A stretch of 64,000 bases of DNA from Diploscapter coronatus (GCA_964036155.1 OZ038422.1:78515201-78579200); one strand, 5' to 3'; positions 35,617 to 47,056 are shown, counted from the first letter of the stretch. Numbers and translations are program-made. Notes: generated from the letters alone by a model not told the origin.

Positions 35617-36287
35617 ATGGCCCAATCCGTGCCGCCTGGCGAAATCCAGACGCAGCCTAATGCGAAGATCGTTTTCAATGCCCCCTATTACGACAAGCAC
35701 ACCTACCACATCAAGGTGTGATTAAGAAAAGTGCAGAAAGTGGGAAACTCTTGGTGAAAATCTTGTCAAAAATCTCCAAAAATTGCTTAAATAATCATTC
35801 CACTTGCAGATCATCAACTCGAGTGCCCCTTGGATCGGCTGGACGATCAAGGCCACCAACATGAAGCGTCTCGGCGTCGACCCACTCTGCGGCGTCCTCG
35901 ATCCCAAGGAGTCCACTCTGATGGCTGTCAGCTGCGACGCCTTCGCCTACGGGCAGGAGGTTCGTGAAATCGGGAATTTCTCAAATCCGACATCAAGATA
36001 TAACAACAACGAACAAGATCTATATTTCGAAGCTGAATTTGACGAATCAGAACTGAAAAGTTGATACTTTGAAAAGAGATCTCAAAATGAATAACTCGCT
36101 AGAATGCTAGTATTTCCTTCTTCAACTAACAACTAATGTCTTCATCTTTCAGGACACGAATAATGACCGCATCACCGTCGAGTGGACGAACACTCCTGAG
36201 GGTGCCGCAAAGCAGTTCCGCCGCGAGTGGTTCCAGGGCGATGGCATGGTCCGCAGAAAGAACCTCCCCATCGAGTACAACCCCTGA
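35617..36287 (+). CDS. msp: Major sperm protein (MSP), 127 residues
   Basis: This is the nematode sperm cytoskeletal protein. It polymerises to drive pseudopod crawling and is released as a signal for oocyte maturation. Three exons in phase: 35617-35715 (33 codons), 35810-35959 (50 codons) and 36153-36287 (44 codons plus TGA), giving exactly the 127 residues typical of the family. The immunoglobulin-like fold shows [57 protein letters not shown] and [21 protein letters not shown]. elegans msp genes are usually intronless or nearly so; two introns here are a small difference. The ATG is two bases after a cccaagcag acceptor-like site. Expression is expected in spermatocytes. Confidence 0.97.
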
Positions 36288-36310
36288 ACTTCTCATACCC
36301 ACACACATTG

Positions 36311-36316
36311 AATAAA
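36311..36316 (+). terminator. AATAAA poly(A) signal of msp
   Basis: A canonical hexamer 24 bases after the msp stop codon, which would give a very short 3' UTR. Confidence 0.75.
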
Positions 36317-37625
36317 TGTTTTTGAAAAAATAACTGTTTTGTTCATGTTGAAACGAAGTATTGGAAAAGTTCATAATGCAACACTATGATCGGCATAAAA
36401 ACACTGGTAATTCGTTCTTCCTCTTGCTCGAAGCAATTCTAGATCCTCTCTCTTCTCCAAATAATTGACGTGCATATTTCTGTACAATTATTCGCGAAAG
36501 ATCTTCAAGGTTAATTTTCACAGAATTTTGAAGCTGTTGGAAATGTGCGTTTCTTCTTTTCAAATACGATTGTTTTGCGCTTTCCGATAACTCTTATGCC
36601 ATCTCGTTTGAGCGATGGGAGGTGAAAATAGCTAGATCTTTGGAGAACTTCGAAAATGAATTTATGGTAATTAAATGATTATTGCTAGCTAAAATGCTGA
36701 TCTTCATTCTAAAGTTTGAGTTTGAAAATTTAGAAAATCTTTTTAGATATTTTGAAAATTTTATATATGGTGAAGTCCATCTTTGTTTTAACTTGAATTC
36801 GTTCATTTGCATCTATATTAAATTTTATTCTGAAAAAATCAGTATCTTCTTATGATAAGACATAGTGAAATTTATAAATGTTTATTTAAAAATTTAAAAC
36901 ATGATAAATAACAATGAAAATTACATAATCTAGTACATAGCTAAAAATTTAAAATAATCTAGAAATTGCAGGTAAATTTTAAAAAAAAAATTTCAAAAAT
37001 AACAATAACAAATCTTTAAGAGACATTCCATGAATAACCAGAACAACTGACATAGAGGGTTCGGACAATTGCAAGTGTCCCAGATCCGAACCAAACTCAT
37101 ATGGTAACATGATAAAGTAGTAGCACGGTACTCTAGGAAGCAAAAATGAAGTATTGTCTTTCAACTGCTATATCCCGAAAAGATTTTTCGAATTCGTTTG
37201 ATTTTCGAAAAGTTATGAATTTTTTTAATTTGAGACAGAACTGGATGAATTCTCGCGGAGTAAAAATGGTGAATTGAAAAGTTTAATAAAAGACAATAAA
37301 ATACAGACTTGGCACGCTTTCCACCGTAAACACTCGTCCCATTATTGAGAATAGTAATTTTATTAATTCAAAGCTGACTGGAGTAATTCACCGCATAAGG
37401 GATATTTGCGGTGGAAAATGTCCCAGCGTCTGATAAAATGATGAATACCCAGATAGAAAATGTTACAAGCGAATCACAATTGCCATAATGCTTGCCTACT
37501 GAAATGACCAACCGAAGAAACAAAACAGAAAAATGAATTTTGAGATCTGACTTGCATTTTTCAATCCAGATTTTTGATAAAGACTGCAACTGCAGTACAG
37601 CCACTCTCATTCTTCACATTCACCT
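36317..37625. other. AT-rich spacer with a TTAA element fragment
   Basis: There is no gene in this 1.3-kb spacer. The part from about 37020 to 37230 resembles pieces of the family B foldback element. It begins TTAA-GAGACATTCC, and its text around 37085-37220 matches 54000-54120 in inverse orientation (CGGGATATAGCAG-type words). The rest is plain AT-rich DNA. Confidence 0.5.
37020..37230. mobile_element. Fragment of TTAA foldback family B
   Basis: It starts after TTAA (37016-37019) with GAGACATTCC, a variant of the family B end GACGCATTCC. It shares AGATCCGAACCAAACTCATATGG with the 50012 fragment, and other words with the interior of the complete copy at 53318-55265. It has no matching right end nearby, so it is truncated or rearranged. 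Confidence 0.55.
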
Positions 37626-40466
37626 TCACGGCAGCAATTTGAGCTTCTCGAGTTCATCCTGCAGTTCTGCTTCCTTGTTGATCTTCTCGAGCTGGTTTTT
37701 CTGCAGAATATCGCCCTTCTTCTGGTTCTCCTTAAATCAACCCATCTCATTCTATTCCTTGCAATCAGTATTTCAATATCCTCGAGAATTCTTGAAAAGG
37801 ACATACACTTGCTGAATAAAGAATAGGGAAAAGGGTAAGAATAGAGTTGGGTAGGCTGATCTTTGTCTAGTTGTCTAGAAGTGTTCTACTCGATGTATTC
37901 AGCATTTCGATATCGAACATAGTCTACCTTGCCCTATTATTATCCCCCTTATGAAGTCATACATTTTCAGAAGTGTATGTCTTTTACAATAAGCCATCCT
38001 CGATGTTCTCACTTTCTGCTCACCTTGAGTTTGAGAATTTCGTTGAGCTTAGTCTCGATCTTTCTGATCTTCTTATCCTTCTCACTGACGACCTGCTGAT
38101 TCTGCTGATTCTGCTGTGGCCTGATTGCAGTGGGTGCTCGCTGTGCTGAAATTCACTCATCAGTTCCCTTTAAAACAAGTCCTTATCATAGGTTTTTTTT
38201 GTATTCCACACAACCTTCAATCGTAGTTCCATGGCATTCACGAAGTTCCTGTATCTTATTTCCTGGCTGAAAAGGATCAACTTTCTTAAAAATATGAAGC
38301 AAATTAAGCTCAGGCTGCTCGGGTTTAAACGTCCATCCGTCGTCTCCGTAGGTAAATCTTAAAAATTACTCATTTTGTATTACAAAATTCATTTACTTTA
38401 TCTTTCTATCACGAATATCATCTTTAAAATCAACCGAAAATGTAATATTGCTATATTCATGGTAATTGTCCGTCATCGCCTTTATGTTCTTCCCGATATT
38501 CATCTTGATATCCTCGATCTTCTTGATAGCCTCCTCGATCTCCTTCTCGGTAGCCCTCACCATCTTTTTCCTGATATTATTCTCGATCTTCCTCTTGGTT
38601 TCTGGATTATTATCAATAGATTTTGTCGTCACGTTGATAGTTTTAAGGTTTTTCGCTTTATATATGGCCAGTTCACAGAACGCGGATAAATTATGAGTCT
38701 AAATAATTCTCAATCTCAATAATAAATTTAAAAATGTAATAAGGATAGACTCACTTGAAAGATTTCATTCAAATATGGTTCAATTATATTGATCTCTGTT
38801 AGAAAATCATTCATATATTTACCAAATATAGTTTGATAGCTGTGACCCTTTCCACCATTAGGTATCATATATATATTCCCCTATATTTTAAGAATGGATG
38901 TCAGGAAAAACAAAAGTCTTAGCAAAGGGGTTGTTTCCAGGGGTCCGTCGATTTGGTTGATTTTCACACATTTTGTTCAGTTTTTCACGCTGATCATCAT
39001 GGTGTGATTTGTTTTCCATAAAAATTATCGTATGCAGGATTACGGTAGCTTAAAGTTTTGACGGATCCGACCTCGGAAAAAAAATCATAACTTTCTTATT
39101 TCTGAACCAAAGCGAACGGGGTTTTCAGCATTGGATAGCCCACGAAAAACTCTACAAATAATGTAACTACGACCACCTGCTATCATCAATAACTTCCCGC
39201 CAAAAATAATTTCTAAAAATTTTCTTTTTATTTTTACTTTATTCTCCTGCTCAAGATCTACAAAATAAAAAATAATCATTCAATTTAGTCTCGAAATAAG
39301 AAAATTGTGGGAGGTCAAAGCTAATGCTATGAAATAATCACCTTGGTTTTACACGTTCGAACGCATTTTTCGTGGTTTCGACTACCCTCTTTTTTGAAAA
39401 TTTTTACATATTCAGATGTAGATTTTAATTCTCTACAAAATAAGCCAATTTCCAGCTTGGGTATCGGACTCTAATTTGGGTAAAAAATTTAAAAACTGCA
39501 GTCAGCTAGGGTTGAATTTTCGGAAATAAATTTTTTGGCGAGAAGTTGTTGATCCTAGCAGGTGGTCGTAGTTACATTATTTGTAGAGTTTTTCGTGGGC
39601 TATCCAATGCTGAAAACCCCGTTCGCTTTGGTTCAGAAATAAGAAAGTTATGAATTTTTTTTTCCGAGGTCGGATACGTCAAAACTTTAAGCTACCGTAA
39701 TCCTGTATACGATAATTTTTATGAAAAACGAATAGTACCACGAGAATCAGCGTAAAAAATTGAACAATATACATGAGAATCAGCCAAATCGACGGACCTC
39801 TGGAAACACCCCTTTGCTAAGACTTTGGTTTTTCCTGATATTCACTCTTAATCAATTTTATAAAAAAAAAATAACATCCAGCAACGTTAAATATTGCTGG
39901 TTTTCAATAAAGTCGATAGAAAAATGTATTATACAGAGCGTTTCGCGAAGTTTTCAATTTTTGTTGGTATAAATTACACTATGTACCGTAATTTCTATAA
40001 TTGAAGCACCCTCCCATTTGAAACCTCCATTCAAAACTTCAGATCTGGCCATAAGAAAATAAAATCATTTTGGGAAGTGTGTTATAATGTTCTCCAGAGT
40101 ATTTAAAATTGGTTTACTTTTTATTTCATATTTCTACGATTCTTAAAAGTCGAGTTATGACGATTTAAAAATTTTTACTTTTTTTTCAAAAATATATAAA
40201 ATATGTGGGTAAAACGCGACCAAATTGATGTTTTTAAAAACCAAGGGGGTATCATAATGATGCAATAAGTTGGAAGAAAACTCGAAACGAAGATCCTATT
40301 CTTTTGCCTTTCGAATTTTAAAAATTGCTCTAATCAATATACGGTGAAGTGTCGAATCAGACATAAAAAAAATCGATACTAACATTTTTGAACTCCTTCC
40401 AATAATCAGGTTGCTGGGGTGGAACAAAGCTTATCCTATCATCATCAAATTTAATATTTGTATGGC
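37626..40466 (-). CDS. Uncharacterised coiled-coil protein, copy A (5' end unresolved)
   Basis: I do not recognise this family. Six exons join in phase: about 40385-40466, 38762-38872, 38397-38698, 38216-38362, 38025-38147 and 37626-37728. The visible protein runs from FDDDRISFVPPQQPDYWKEF through GKGHSYQTIFGKYMNDFL and IYKAKNLKTINVTTKS. It continues through a charged helix (KMVRATEKEIEEAIKKIEDI) and HIFKKVDPFQPGNKIQELRE. It ends in a Lys/Glu-rich coiled coil (VSEKDKKIRKIETKLNEILK, EKINKEAELQDELEKLKLLP) before TGA. No start codon is evident. Foldback element E2 begins 8-12 bases upstream of the first exon, so the true 5' exon may lie beyond it. Conserved reading frame and splice phases shared with copy B argue that it is a real gene. 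Its large intron contains element E1. Confidence 0.6.
38892..39847. mobile_element. TTAA foldback element, family A, copy E1
   Basis: A 956-bp element flanked by TTAA (38888-38891 and 39848-39851). The ends are inverted: GAATGGATGTCAGG at the left, and CCTGATATTCACTC at the right. The arms are long: the segment near 39085-39170 recurs inverted near 39560-39650. The paralogous gene copy B has the uninterrupted sequence around TTAA at 42764-42767, so the empty site is visible. It sits only 7-11 bases from the 3' splice site of the copy A intron. No transposase. Confidence 0.85.
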
Positions 40467-40477
40467 CTAAAGTTTAA

Positions 40478-42085
40478 GAATGATAGTCAGAGAAAACCAA
40501 AGTTTTAACAAAGAGGTGGTTCTCCAGGGATCCACCGATCAGGCTGATTTCCACAGAGTTTGTTCAGTTTTTCACGCTGATTCTCATGGTGATAACCGTT
40601 TTTCATAAAAATTATCTTATGCAGCATTACGGTAGTTTGAAGTTTTGACAGATCCGATCTCGGGAAAAAATTCATAACTTCCTTATTTCTGAACAAAATT
40701 GAATGATTATTTTTTTTATTGGACACAATTTAGTCCATAGATTATTAGACACCAAAAGATTATTTTTTGAATATCAATTTCTGCAGAAATGCGCACTTTT
40801 CGCGTCTTGATTGCGTACTTTCCATCATGTCCTGAATTTACGCGTAAATGACGTTGGAAAAATTCGTCCTTTCGATATGTTGTGTAGATGGACATGGTAA
40901 GCAATTTTGTTCCAGGACCAATCTGACAAGGAAGGTACTTGAAGTGCCAATTTCGGAATTGGCCAAATTTGGTCTTAAAATTATCCTCCCACCCTAGTAA
41001 GTATTCTGGTAAAGTTTTACCGGCTGATATCCACTTTTACCCAAGTTACGGGTAAAGATAGGTCGAAAATCTGCAAGGTTGTAAACTTGTAAAAATTCAT
41101 AACTTTTTGCCCATGCACTATTTTGATATGGTTCTTTTGGTAAAAATACTCGCCTTGTTCTTCTCTTTCGATTGATACCCATTTTGGGGCATTTCGAGGA
41201 AAATTGATTTTTTCGGTTTTTTTGCAGGCTTACTCCCGGGGTTGAAAATTTTCAAAAAATCGATTTTCCTCGAAATGTCCCAAAATGGGTATCAATCGAA
41301 AGAGAAGAACAAGGCGAGTATTTTTACCAAAAGAACCATATCAAAATAGTGCATGGGCAAAAAGTTATGAATTTTTACAAGTTTACAACCTTGCAGATTT
41401 TCGACCTATCTTTACCCGTAACTTGGGTAAAAGTGGATATCAGCCGGTAAAATTTTACCAGAATGCTTTCTAGGATGGGAGGATAATTTTAAGGCCAAAT
41501 TTGGCCAATTCCGAAATTGGCACTTCAAGTACCTTCCTTGTCAGATTCACATCGGTATGAACTCCAGAATTTGTTGAAGTACGACAGTCAAATTCAGCAT
41601 AATGCCTTTTTAACGCAAATTTTCAAAAATTCATATCTCCCTATGTGTGCACATTCCAGTATAAGTTCTGGAACAAAAATTTATCAGTTTGAAGAGCTCT
41701 ACAAGATTTCATGGAAAACTCCGACGTTAACTCACATTTTACTTATAAACACAGTAAGAGTATATAAGGTAACTTAGGCTAATTTTTCCGCCAAAATTAA
41801 TTTCTAAAAAATTTCTTTATAGTTTCATTTTATTCTCTTCACCGAAATCTACAAAATAAAAAAATAATCATTCAATTTGGTTCAGAAATAAGGAAATTAT
41901 GAATTTTTTCTGATGTGGAGTATGCAAAAACTTGAAATTAGCATAACTCCGCCCACATGTATTTTTACGAAAAATGAACTGCGCCATGAGAATCAGCGTA
42001 AAAAACTGAACAATATATGCGAAAATCAGCGGATCACTGTTCCGCACCCCTTCCTTATGACTTGGATTTTTTCTGACATCCACTC
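40478..42085. mobile_element. TTAA foldback element, family A, copy E2, with nested palindrome
   Basis: A 1,608-bp element flanked by TTAA (40474-40477 and 42086-42089), with left end GAATGATAGTCAG and right end CTGACATCCACTC. Its centre differs from other copies: about 40922-41213 and 41253-41547 form a nearly perfect 290-bp inverted repeat around a 40-base loop. It lies exactly at the junction between copy B (3' end at 42108) and copy A (5' visible end at 40466) of the duplicated gene. It appears non-autonomous. Confidence 0.8.
40922..41547. repeat. Near-perfect palindrome inside E2
   Basis: The arms of about 290 bp begin TCTGACAAGGAAGGTACTTG and end in its inverse, with a central spacer near 41214-41252. 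Because of the symmetry, each arm carries the same 62-codon open frame on opposite strands; I treat this as a by-product, not a gene. The segment interrupts sequence that is continuous in other family A copies (GTTCCAGGACTAAC...GATTCAC), so it may be a separate foldback insertion. Confidence 0.75.
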
Positions 42086-42107
42086 TTAAACAAAAAAAGG
42101 CATAAGA

Positions 42108-44102
42108 TTATTTTTTCCTACTAGTAATTGTAGTTCCATGGCATTCACGAAGTTTCTGTATCTTATATCCTGGTTGAAAACGACAAGTTTTCTTAAAAAT
42201 ATCAAGTCCACGCCCGAGATTAAATGTCCATCCATTGTCAAATCTTAAAAATAATTCATTTTGTATTTAAAAAAAAAAATCATTTACCTTATCCCTCTAT
42301 CATGAATATCATCGTTATGATTGATCAAAAGAACGATCTTTTTATCATTGTAGTAACTTTCTGCCATCTTGTTGATACTCTCTTTGATATTCTTGATCTC
42401 CTTCATGGTAGCCTCCTCGATCTCCTTCTCGGTAGCCCTCACCATCTTTTTCCTGATATTATTCTCGATCTTCCTCTTGGTTTCTGGATTATTATCAATA
42501 GATTTTGTCGTCACGTTGATAGTTTTAAGGTTTTTCGCTTTATATATGGTCAATTCACAGAACGCGGATAAATTATGAATCTAAATAATTCTCAGTCTCA
42601 ATAAATAAAAAATAATAAGGATAAACTCACTTGAAAGTCTTTAATCAAATATGGTTCAATAATATAGATATTTTTTAGAGAATCATCCATATATTTATCG
42701 AATATAGTCTCATAGCTGTGATCCGTTTGACCATCATGTATCTTGTATGACTTTGCCTATATTTTAATCAATTTTATAAAAAAAAAAAATAACATCCAGC
42801 AACGTTAAATATTGCTGGTTTTCAATAAAGTCGATAGAAAAATGTATTATACAGAGCGTTTCGCGAAGTTTTCAATTTTTGTTGGTATAAATTACACTAT
42901 GTACCGTAATTTCTATAATTGAAGCACCCTCCCATTTGAAACCTCCATTCAAAACTTCAGATCTGGCCATAAGAAAATAAAATCATTTTGGGAAGTGTGT
43001 TATAATGTTCTCCAGAGTATTTAAAAATTGGTTTACTTTTGATTCCATGGTTCTACGATTCTTAGAAGTTGAGTTGTGATGATTTTAAAATTTAGGCTCG
43101 AAAAATAAAAGCCCCGGGGCTTCATGTAGAAAACATATATGGCATATAAAATGAATTCAACAATTGTTTTGAGCATTTGTGAAGGTTTTCATGAAAAATA
43201 AGGTAAATTTATTATACAAATCGCGTATGAAAATTCATAAAAATATAACTTTTAACTTTGATTTGGGCAATTGGTCGAAATATCGGTTTTATTGAATTTT
43301 TAGTCATTTTTGGCAGCTTATTGATAAATAAAAATGCTAGTGTTCGTAAACCAGAGTAAAAAATGTTTCCGAGCGATTGTTGCAAATTTAATAGTTTTTC
43401 AAAAATGTATGGGTAAAATGCGACCAAGTTGATGCTTTCAAAAACCAGGTGGGAATAATGATAATGCAATATTTGGGAGAAAACTCGAAAGGAGATCCTA
43501 TTCTTTTGTCTTTCGAATTTTTAAAACTGTTTTAATCAATATACGGCGAAGTGTCGAATCAGACATAAAAAATTAATACTAACCTCTGTTAACTTCTGCC
43601 AATTAGATTTTTGGGGCTGTTGGAGCTGTTGGAGCTGCTGGATTTGCCAGGGCTGCAGGAACTGTTTGAGCTGTTGGGGTTGTTGGGGCTGCCAGGACTG
43701 CTGGAGCTGCTCGAGCTCTAAGGGCTGCAAGATTTTTTGGAGCTTCTGGAGCTGGTGGTTCTGCCAGAGTTGTGGAAACTGTTGAAGCTGTTGGAGCTGC
43801 TGGATCTGCCAGGGCTGCAGAAACTGTTGGAGCTCTTGGAGCTGCTGGAGCTGCCAGGACTTCTGTCTCATTTTGAACTTATCGAGCTCTAAGGGGTGCA
43901 GAAGCTGTTTGAGCTGTTCGAGCTGTTCGAGCTGTTCGAGCTGTTCGGGCTGTTCGAGCTGTTGGGGGAGCTGCCAGGATTGCAGAAATTGTTTGAGCTG
44001 TTCGAGCTCTAAGGGGTGTAGAAGCTGTTTGAGCTGTTCGAGCTGTTGGTGGTCCCAGGACTGCAGGAGCTGGTAGAGCTGGTGGGCCTGGGAAAGTTGC
44101 AA
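42108..44102 (-). CDS. Paralogue copy B, Gln/Leu-repeat N terminus, truncated C terminus
   Basis: This is a second copy of the unrecognised gene at 37626-40466. Exons: about 43584-44102 or slightly longer, 42630-42752, 42288-42588 and 42108-42243. All joins keep phase. The first exon is low complexity (QLEQLKQLLHPLELEQLKQF-type repeats, with W every 15-20 residues) and runs into NWQKLTE, the counterpart of DYWKEF in copy A. Next come HSYETIFDKYMDDSL, the shared IYKAKNLKTINVTTKS helix block, and RFQPGYKIQKLRECHGTT, after which it stops (TSRKK, TAA at 42108-42110) instead of splicing into the coiled-coil exons of copy A. No ATG is visible at the start. An in-frame TAG lies just upstream of the repeats (about 44140), so a 5' exon is needed. 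It could be a functional variant or a decaying copy. Confidence 0.5.
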
Positions 44103-44135
44103 AAACTGTTTGAGGTGTTCGAGCTTCTGGAATTG
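43600..44135 (-). repeat. Low-complexity Gln/Leu codon repeat
   Basis: Degenerate tandem repetition of CTGCAG/GAGCTG-type units, with exact runs such as four gagctgttc units near 43910-43950. On the minus strand it encodes the Gln/Leu/Glu-rich segment of copy B. On the plus strand it reads as Ser/Cys repeats, which I reject as an artefact. Confidence 0.85.
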
Positions 44136-44324
44136 CTAGTTTACAGTATTAAGATAACAATTGTTAAAATGCAAAATTGATTATTGAAGATAGAAGTAGA
44201 GCTAATAAAGAAAAGTTTGCACACTGCTCTAATTCTCTTAAATTCGCATGCTATTTTTGGAGAAAATAAAAGATACATAAAAAGGCTAAAGTATGAAATA
44301 GCGATAAGATGAACAAAGTTTTAA

Positions 44325-45991
44325 GAGTGGATGTCAGGAAAAATCAAAGTCATAAGGAAGGGGTGCGGAACAGGGGTTCGTCGATTTGGCTGATTCTCAC
44401 ATATATTGTACAGTTTTTCACGCTGATCATCATGGTGTGGTTTGTTTTTCATAAAAATGATCGTATGCAGGATTACTGTAGTTTGAAGTTTTGACAGACC
44501 CGATCTCAAGAAAAAAATCATAACTTTCTTATTTGTGGACTAAATCAAGTGGGGTTTTCAGCATTGGATAGCCCGTGAAAAACTTTACAAATAATGTAAC
44601 TATGACGAGTCACAACAACTGTCTGTTTTGGCGGGAAAATTCAAAATTCTAATTTTTGACTTTAACTACCCCCAGTTTTCGATTTTTTTCGACCAAAAAG
44701 AAGTCCGACCGCCGACTAAATATTAGTCCACGAGAAAGAGGATTCAATTTTCCATCTGAATATATAAAAATTTTCAAAAAAGAGGGTAGTCGAAACCACG
44801 AAAAATGCGTCCGAACGCGTAAAACTAGGGTGATTATTTCATCGTGTTACCTTTGACCCCACATAACTTTCTTATTTTTGGACCAAATTGAATGACTATT
44901 TTTTTGTTTTATAGATCTTCAATAGGGAAATAATGTAAAAATATAAATAAAATTTTTAGAAATTAATTTTGGAAGGAAAAAATTATCCGAAGTTACCCTA
45001 TACACCCGTACTGTGTTTACGCGTAAATGACGTTGGAAAAATTTGTCCTTCCAGTATGTTGTGTAGATTGACATGGTGAACAACTTTCGTTCCAGGACTG
45101 ACTCAAGATTCACAGTTGTTAGAGCTCCAGAATTTTTTGAAGCTCAATGACCAATTATTGCAAAGTGCCGTTTGAACAGTAAATTTCAAAAATTCATATC
45201 TCTCTGTGTGTGCACATTCTAGAATAAGTTCTGGAACAAAAGTTGATCAACTTGAACAGCTCTACAAAATTTCATGGAAAACTCCGACGTTAACTCACAT
45301 TACAGTTGTAAACGCAGTACGTGTATATAGAGTAACTTCGGGTAATTTTTCCTTCCAAAATTAATTTCTAAAAATTTTATTTATATTTTTACATTATTTC
45401 CCTATTGAAGATCTATAAAACAAAAAAATAGTCATTCAATTTGGTCCAAAAATAAGAAAGTTATGTGGGGTCAAAGGTAACACGATGAAATAATCACCCT
45501 AGTTTTACGCGTTCGGACGCATTTTTCGTGGTTTCGACTACCCTCTTTTTTGAAAATTTTTATATATTCCGATGCAGAATTGAGCCCTCTTTCTCATGGA
45601 CTAATATTTAGTCGGCGGTCGGACTTCTTTTTGGTTGAAAAAAATCGAAAACTGGGGGTATGTTAAAGTCAAAATTTCGGCTTTTGAATTTTCCTGCCAA
45701 AACAGGTGGTTGTTGTGACTCGTCATAGTTACATTATTTGTAGAGTTTTTCATGGGCTATCCAATGCTGAAAACCGTGTTCGATTTGGCCCACAAATAAG
45801 AAAGTTATGATTTTTTTCTGGCATGAGGTATATAAAAACTTGAAATTAGCATAACTTCGCCCACTTGCATTTTTACGAAGAACGGATAGCACCATGAGAA
45901 TCAGCGCGAAAAACTGTACTATATATGTGAAAATCAGCCAAATCGATGGACCCCTGTTCCGCATCACTTTGAATAATACTGACATTCACTC
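44325..45991. mobile_element. TTAA foldback element, family A, copy E3
   Basis: A 1,667-bp element with TTAA on both sides (44321-44324, 45992-45995). The left end GAGTGGATGTCAGG and right end CTGACATTCACTC are inverted. Arms of roughly 700 bp flank a central segment of about 240 bp (near 45060-45300) that is shared with copies E4, E5 and E6. No transposase-like reading frame. It lies directly upstream of the copy B gene. Confidence 0.85.
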
Positions 45992-46160
45992 TTAATTAAA
46001 AGATTAAAATTGGTTCAATTATTTGTTTAAAGTACCTCTTCATTCTGGGGACTATTGTTGGCCATTCTTGTTTGTTGAAAAAAGTAGACTTGCTAATGTA
46101 AAATAGAAGGAAACAACAAATATCAATAACTGATGTTCTAAATTATGAAATTTAATTATA

Positions 46161-47056
46161 TTACTACTTCTGGGGGAATAATTGATATTCGAGAAATTGT
46201 TGTAATTACCTTAACATCGTTCTATATCATATCAGAAGCGACGAAGCCAGGATAATAAATCTCGGACCTCTGTAATAGTCGTGAAAAGTGAGCACGCAGT
46301 ATATCTCCATTAGCCACGTTGCCAAAAATTACAGGATAATTACGTGTGGCCCTCCTTACATAGGTAATTACGCGGCCTTGGTGATTCGACTGTCGCTCTT
46401 GAAGTGAAATTGGCTTGAGCTAGTATCGGATTTCAATGCCATTGATTATTTTGCTGATTAGACAACAATTACTTCAAGTTATCTTGAATTCGATGCCATA
46501 ATTGGATTGTAAAAAGCATTAAATTTTCTGCAATTTAAAAGAAGAAAGATACATCGTATGTGCCAGCCAGTTTTCTGCAGTCATTGCGTACAATTCTAAC
46601 TTTTCAAAAATGTTATCATTTACTTTGGTTTAGAAAGATCACTATTATTAAGGGTAAAAATACTGATGCTAGATTACATAAAATCATGTAAGTGTGCATT
46701 TATAGTTATATCATATACATAGAAGACCACGAATTAAAAACTATTAATTGTTAAACAATAAATGCGCTTTATGAATGTCACATGAACAGGCTGTCGGCGG
46801 GGATTTTATTTCATTTTATTGGCCGCGTAATTATCTTGTGATTTTTGGCAACGTGGCTAATGGAGATATACTGCGTGCTCACTTTTCACGACTATTACAG
46901 AAGTCCGAGATTTATTATCCTGGCTTCGTCGCTTCCGTCGAATAAACATAAAAGTCAATTTATTGTCTCGGCTTCGTCGCTTCTGATATGATGTAGAACG
47001 ATTTTGGGTAATTACAACAATTTATCGAATATCAATTATTCCCCCAGAAGTAGTAA
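46161..47056. mobile_element. Foldback element C (896 bp)
   Basis: The ends TTACTACTTCTGGGGGAATA and its inverse TATTCCCCCAGAAGTAGTAA bound arms of about 225 bp (46161-46385, 46833-47056). These include inverted blocks such as GCGACGAAGCCAGGATAATA and AGTGAGCACGCAGTATATCT. The right arm has an extra duplicated CGGCTTCGTCGCTTC segment. The central 450 bp is single-copy here and non-coding. I could not identify a clear target duplication. Confidence 0.75.

Noticed and set aside
40994..41473. Identical 62-codon frames on opposite strands (MGINRKRRTRR...)
   Set aside because: They are mirror images in the arms of the E2 inner palindrome; symmetry guarantees both, and there is no other coding evidence.
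43873..44076. Plus-strand Ser/Cys-rich frame
   Set aside because: It is the reverse strand of the Gln/Leu codon repeat of copy B, a pure composition effect.
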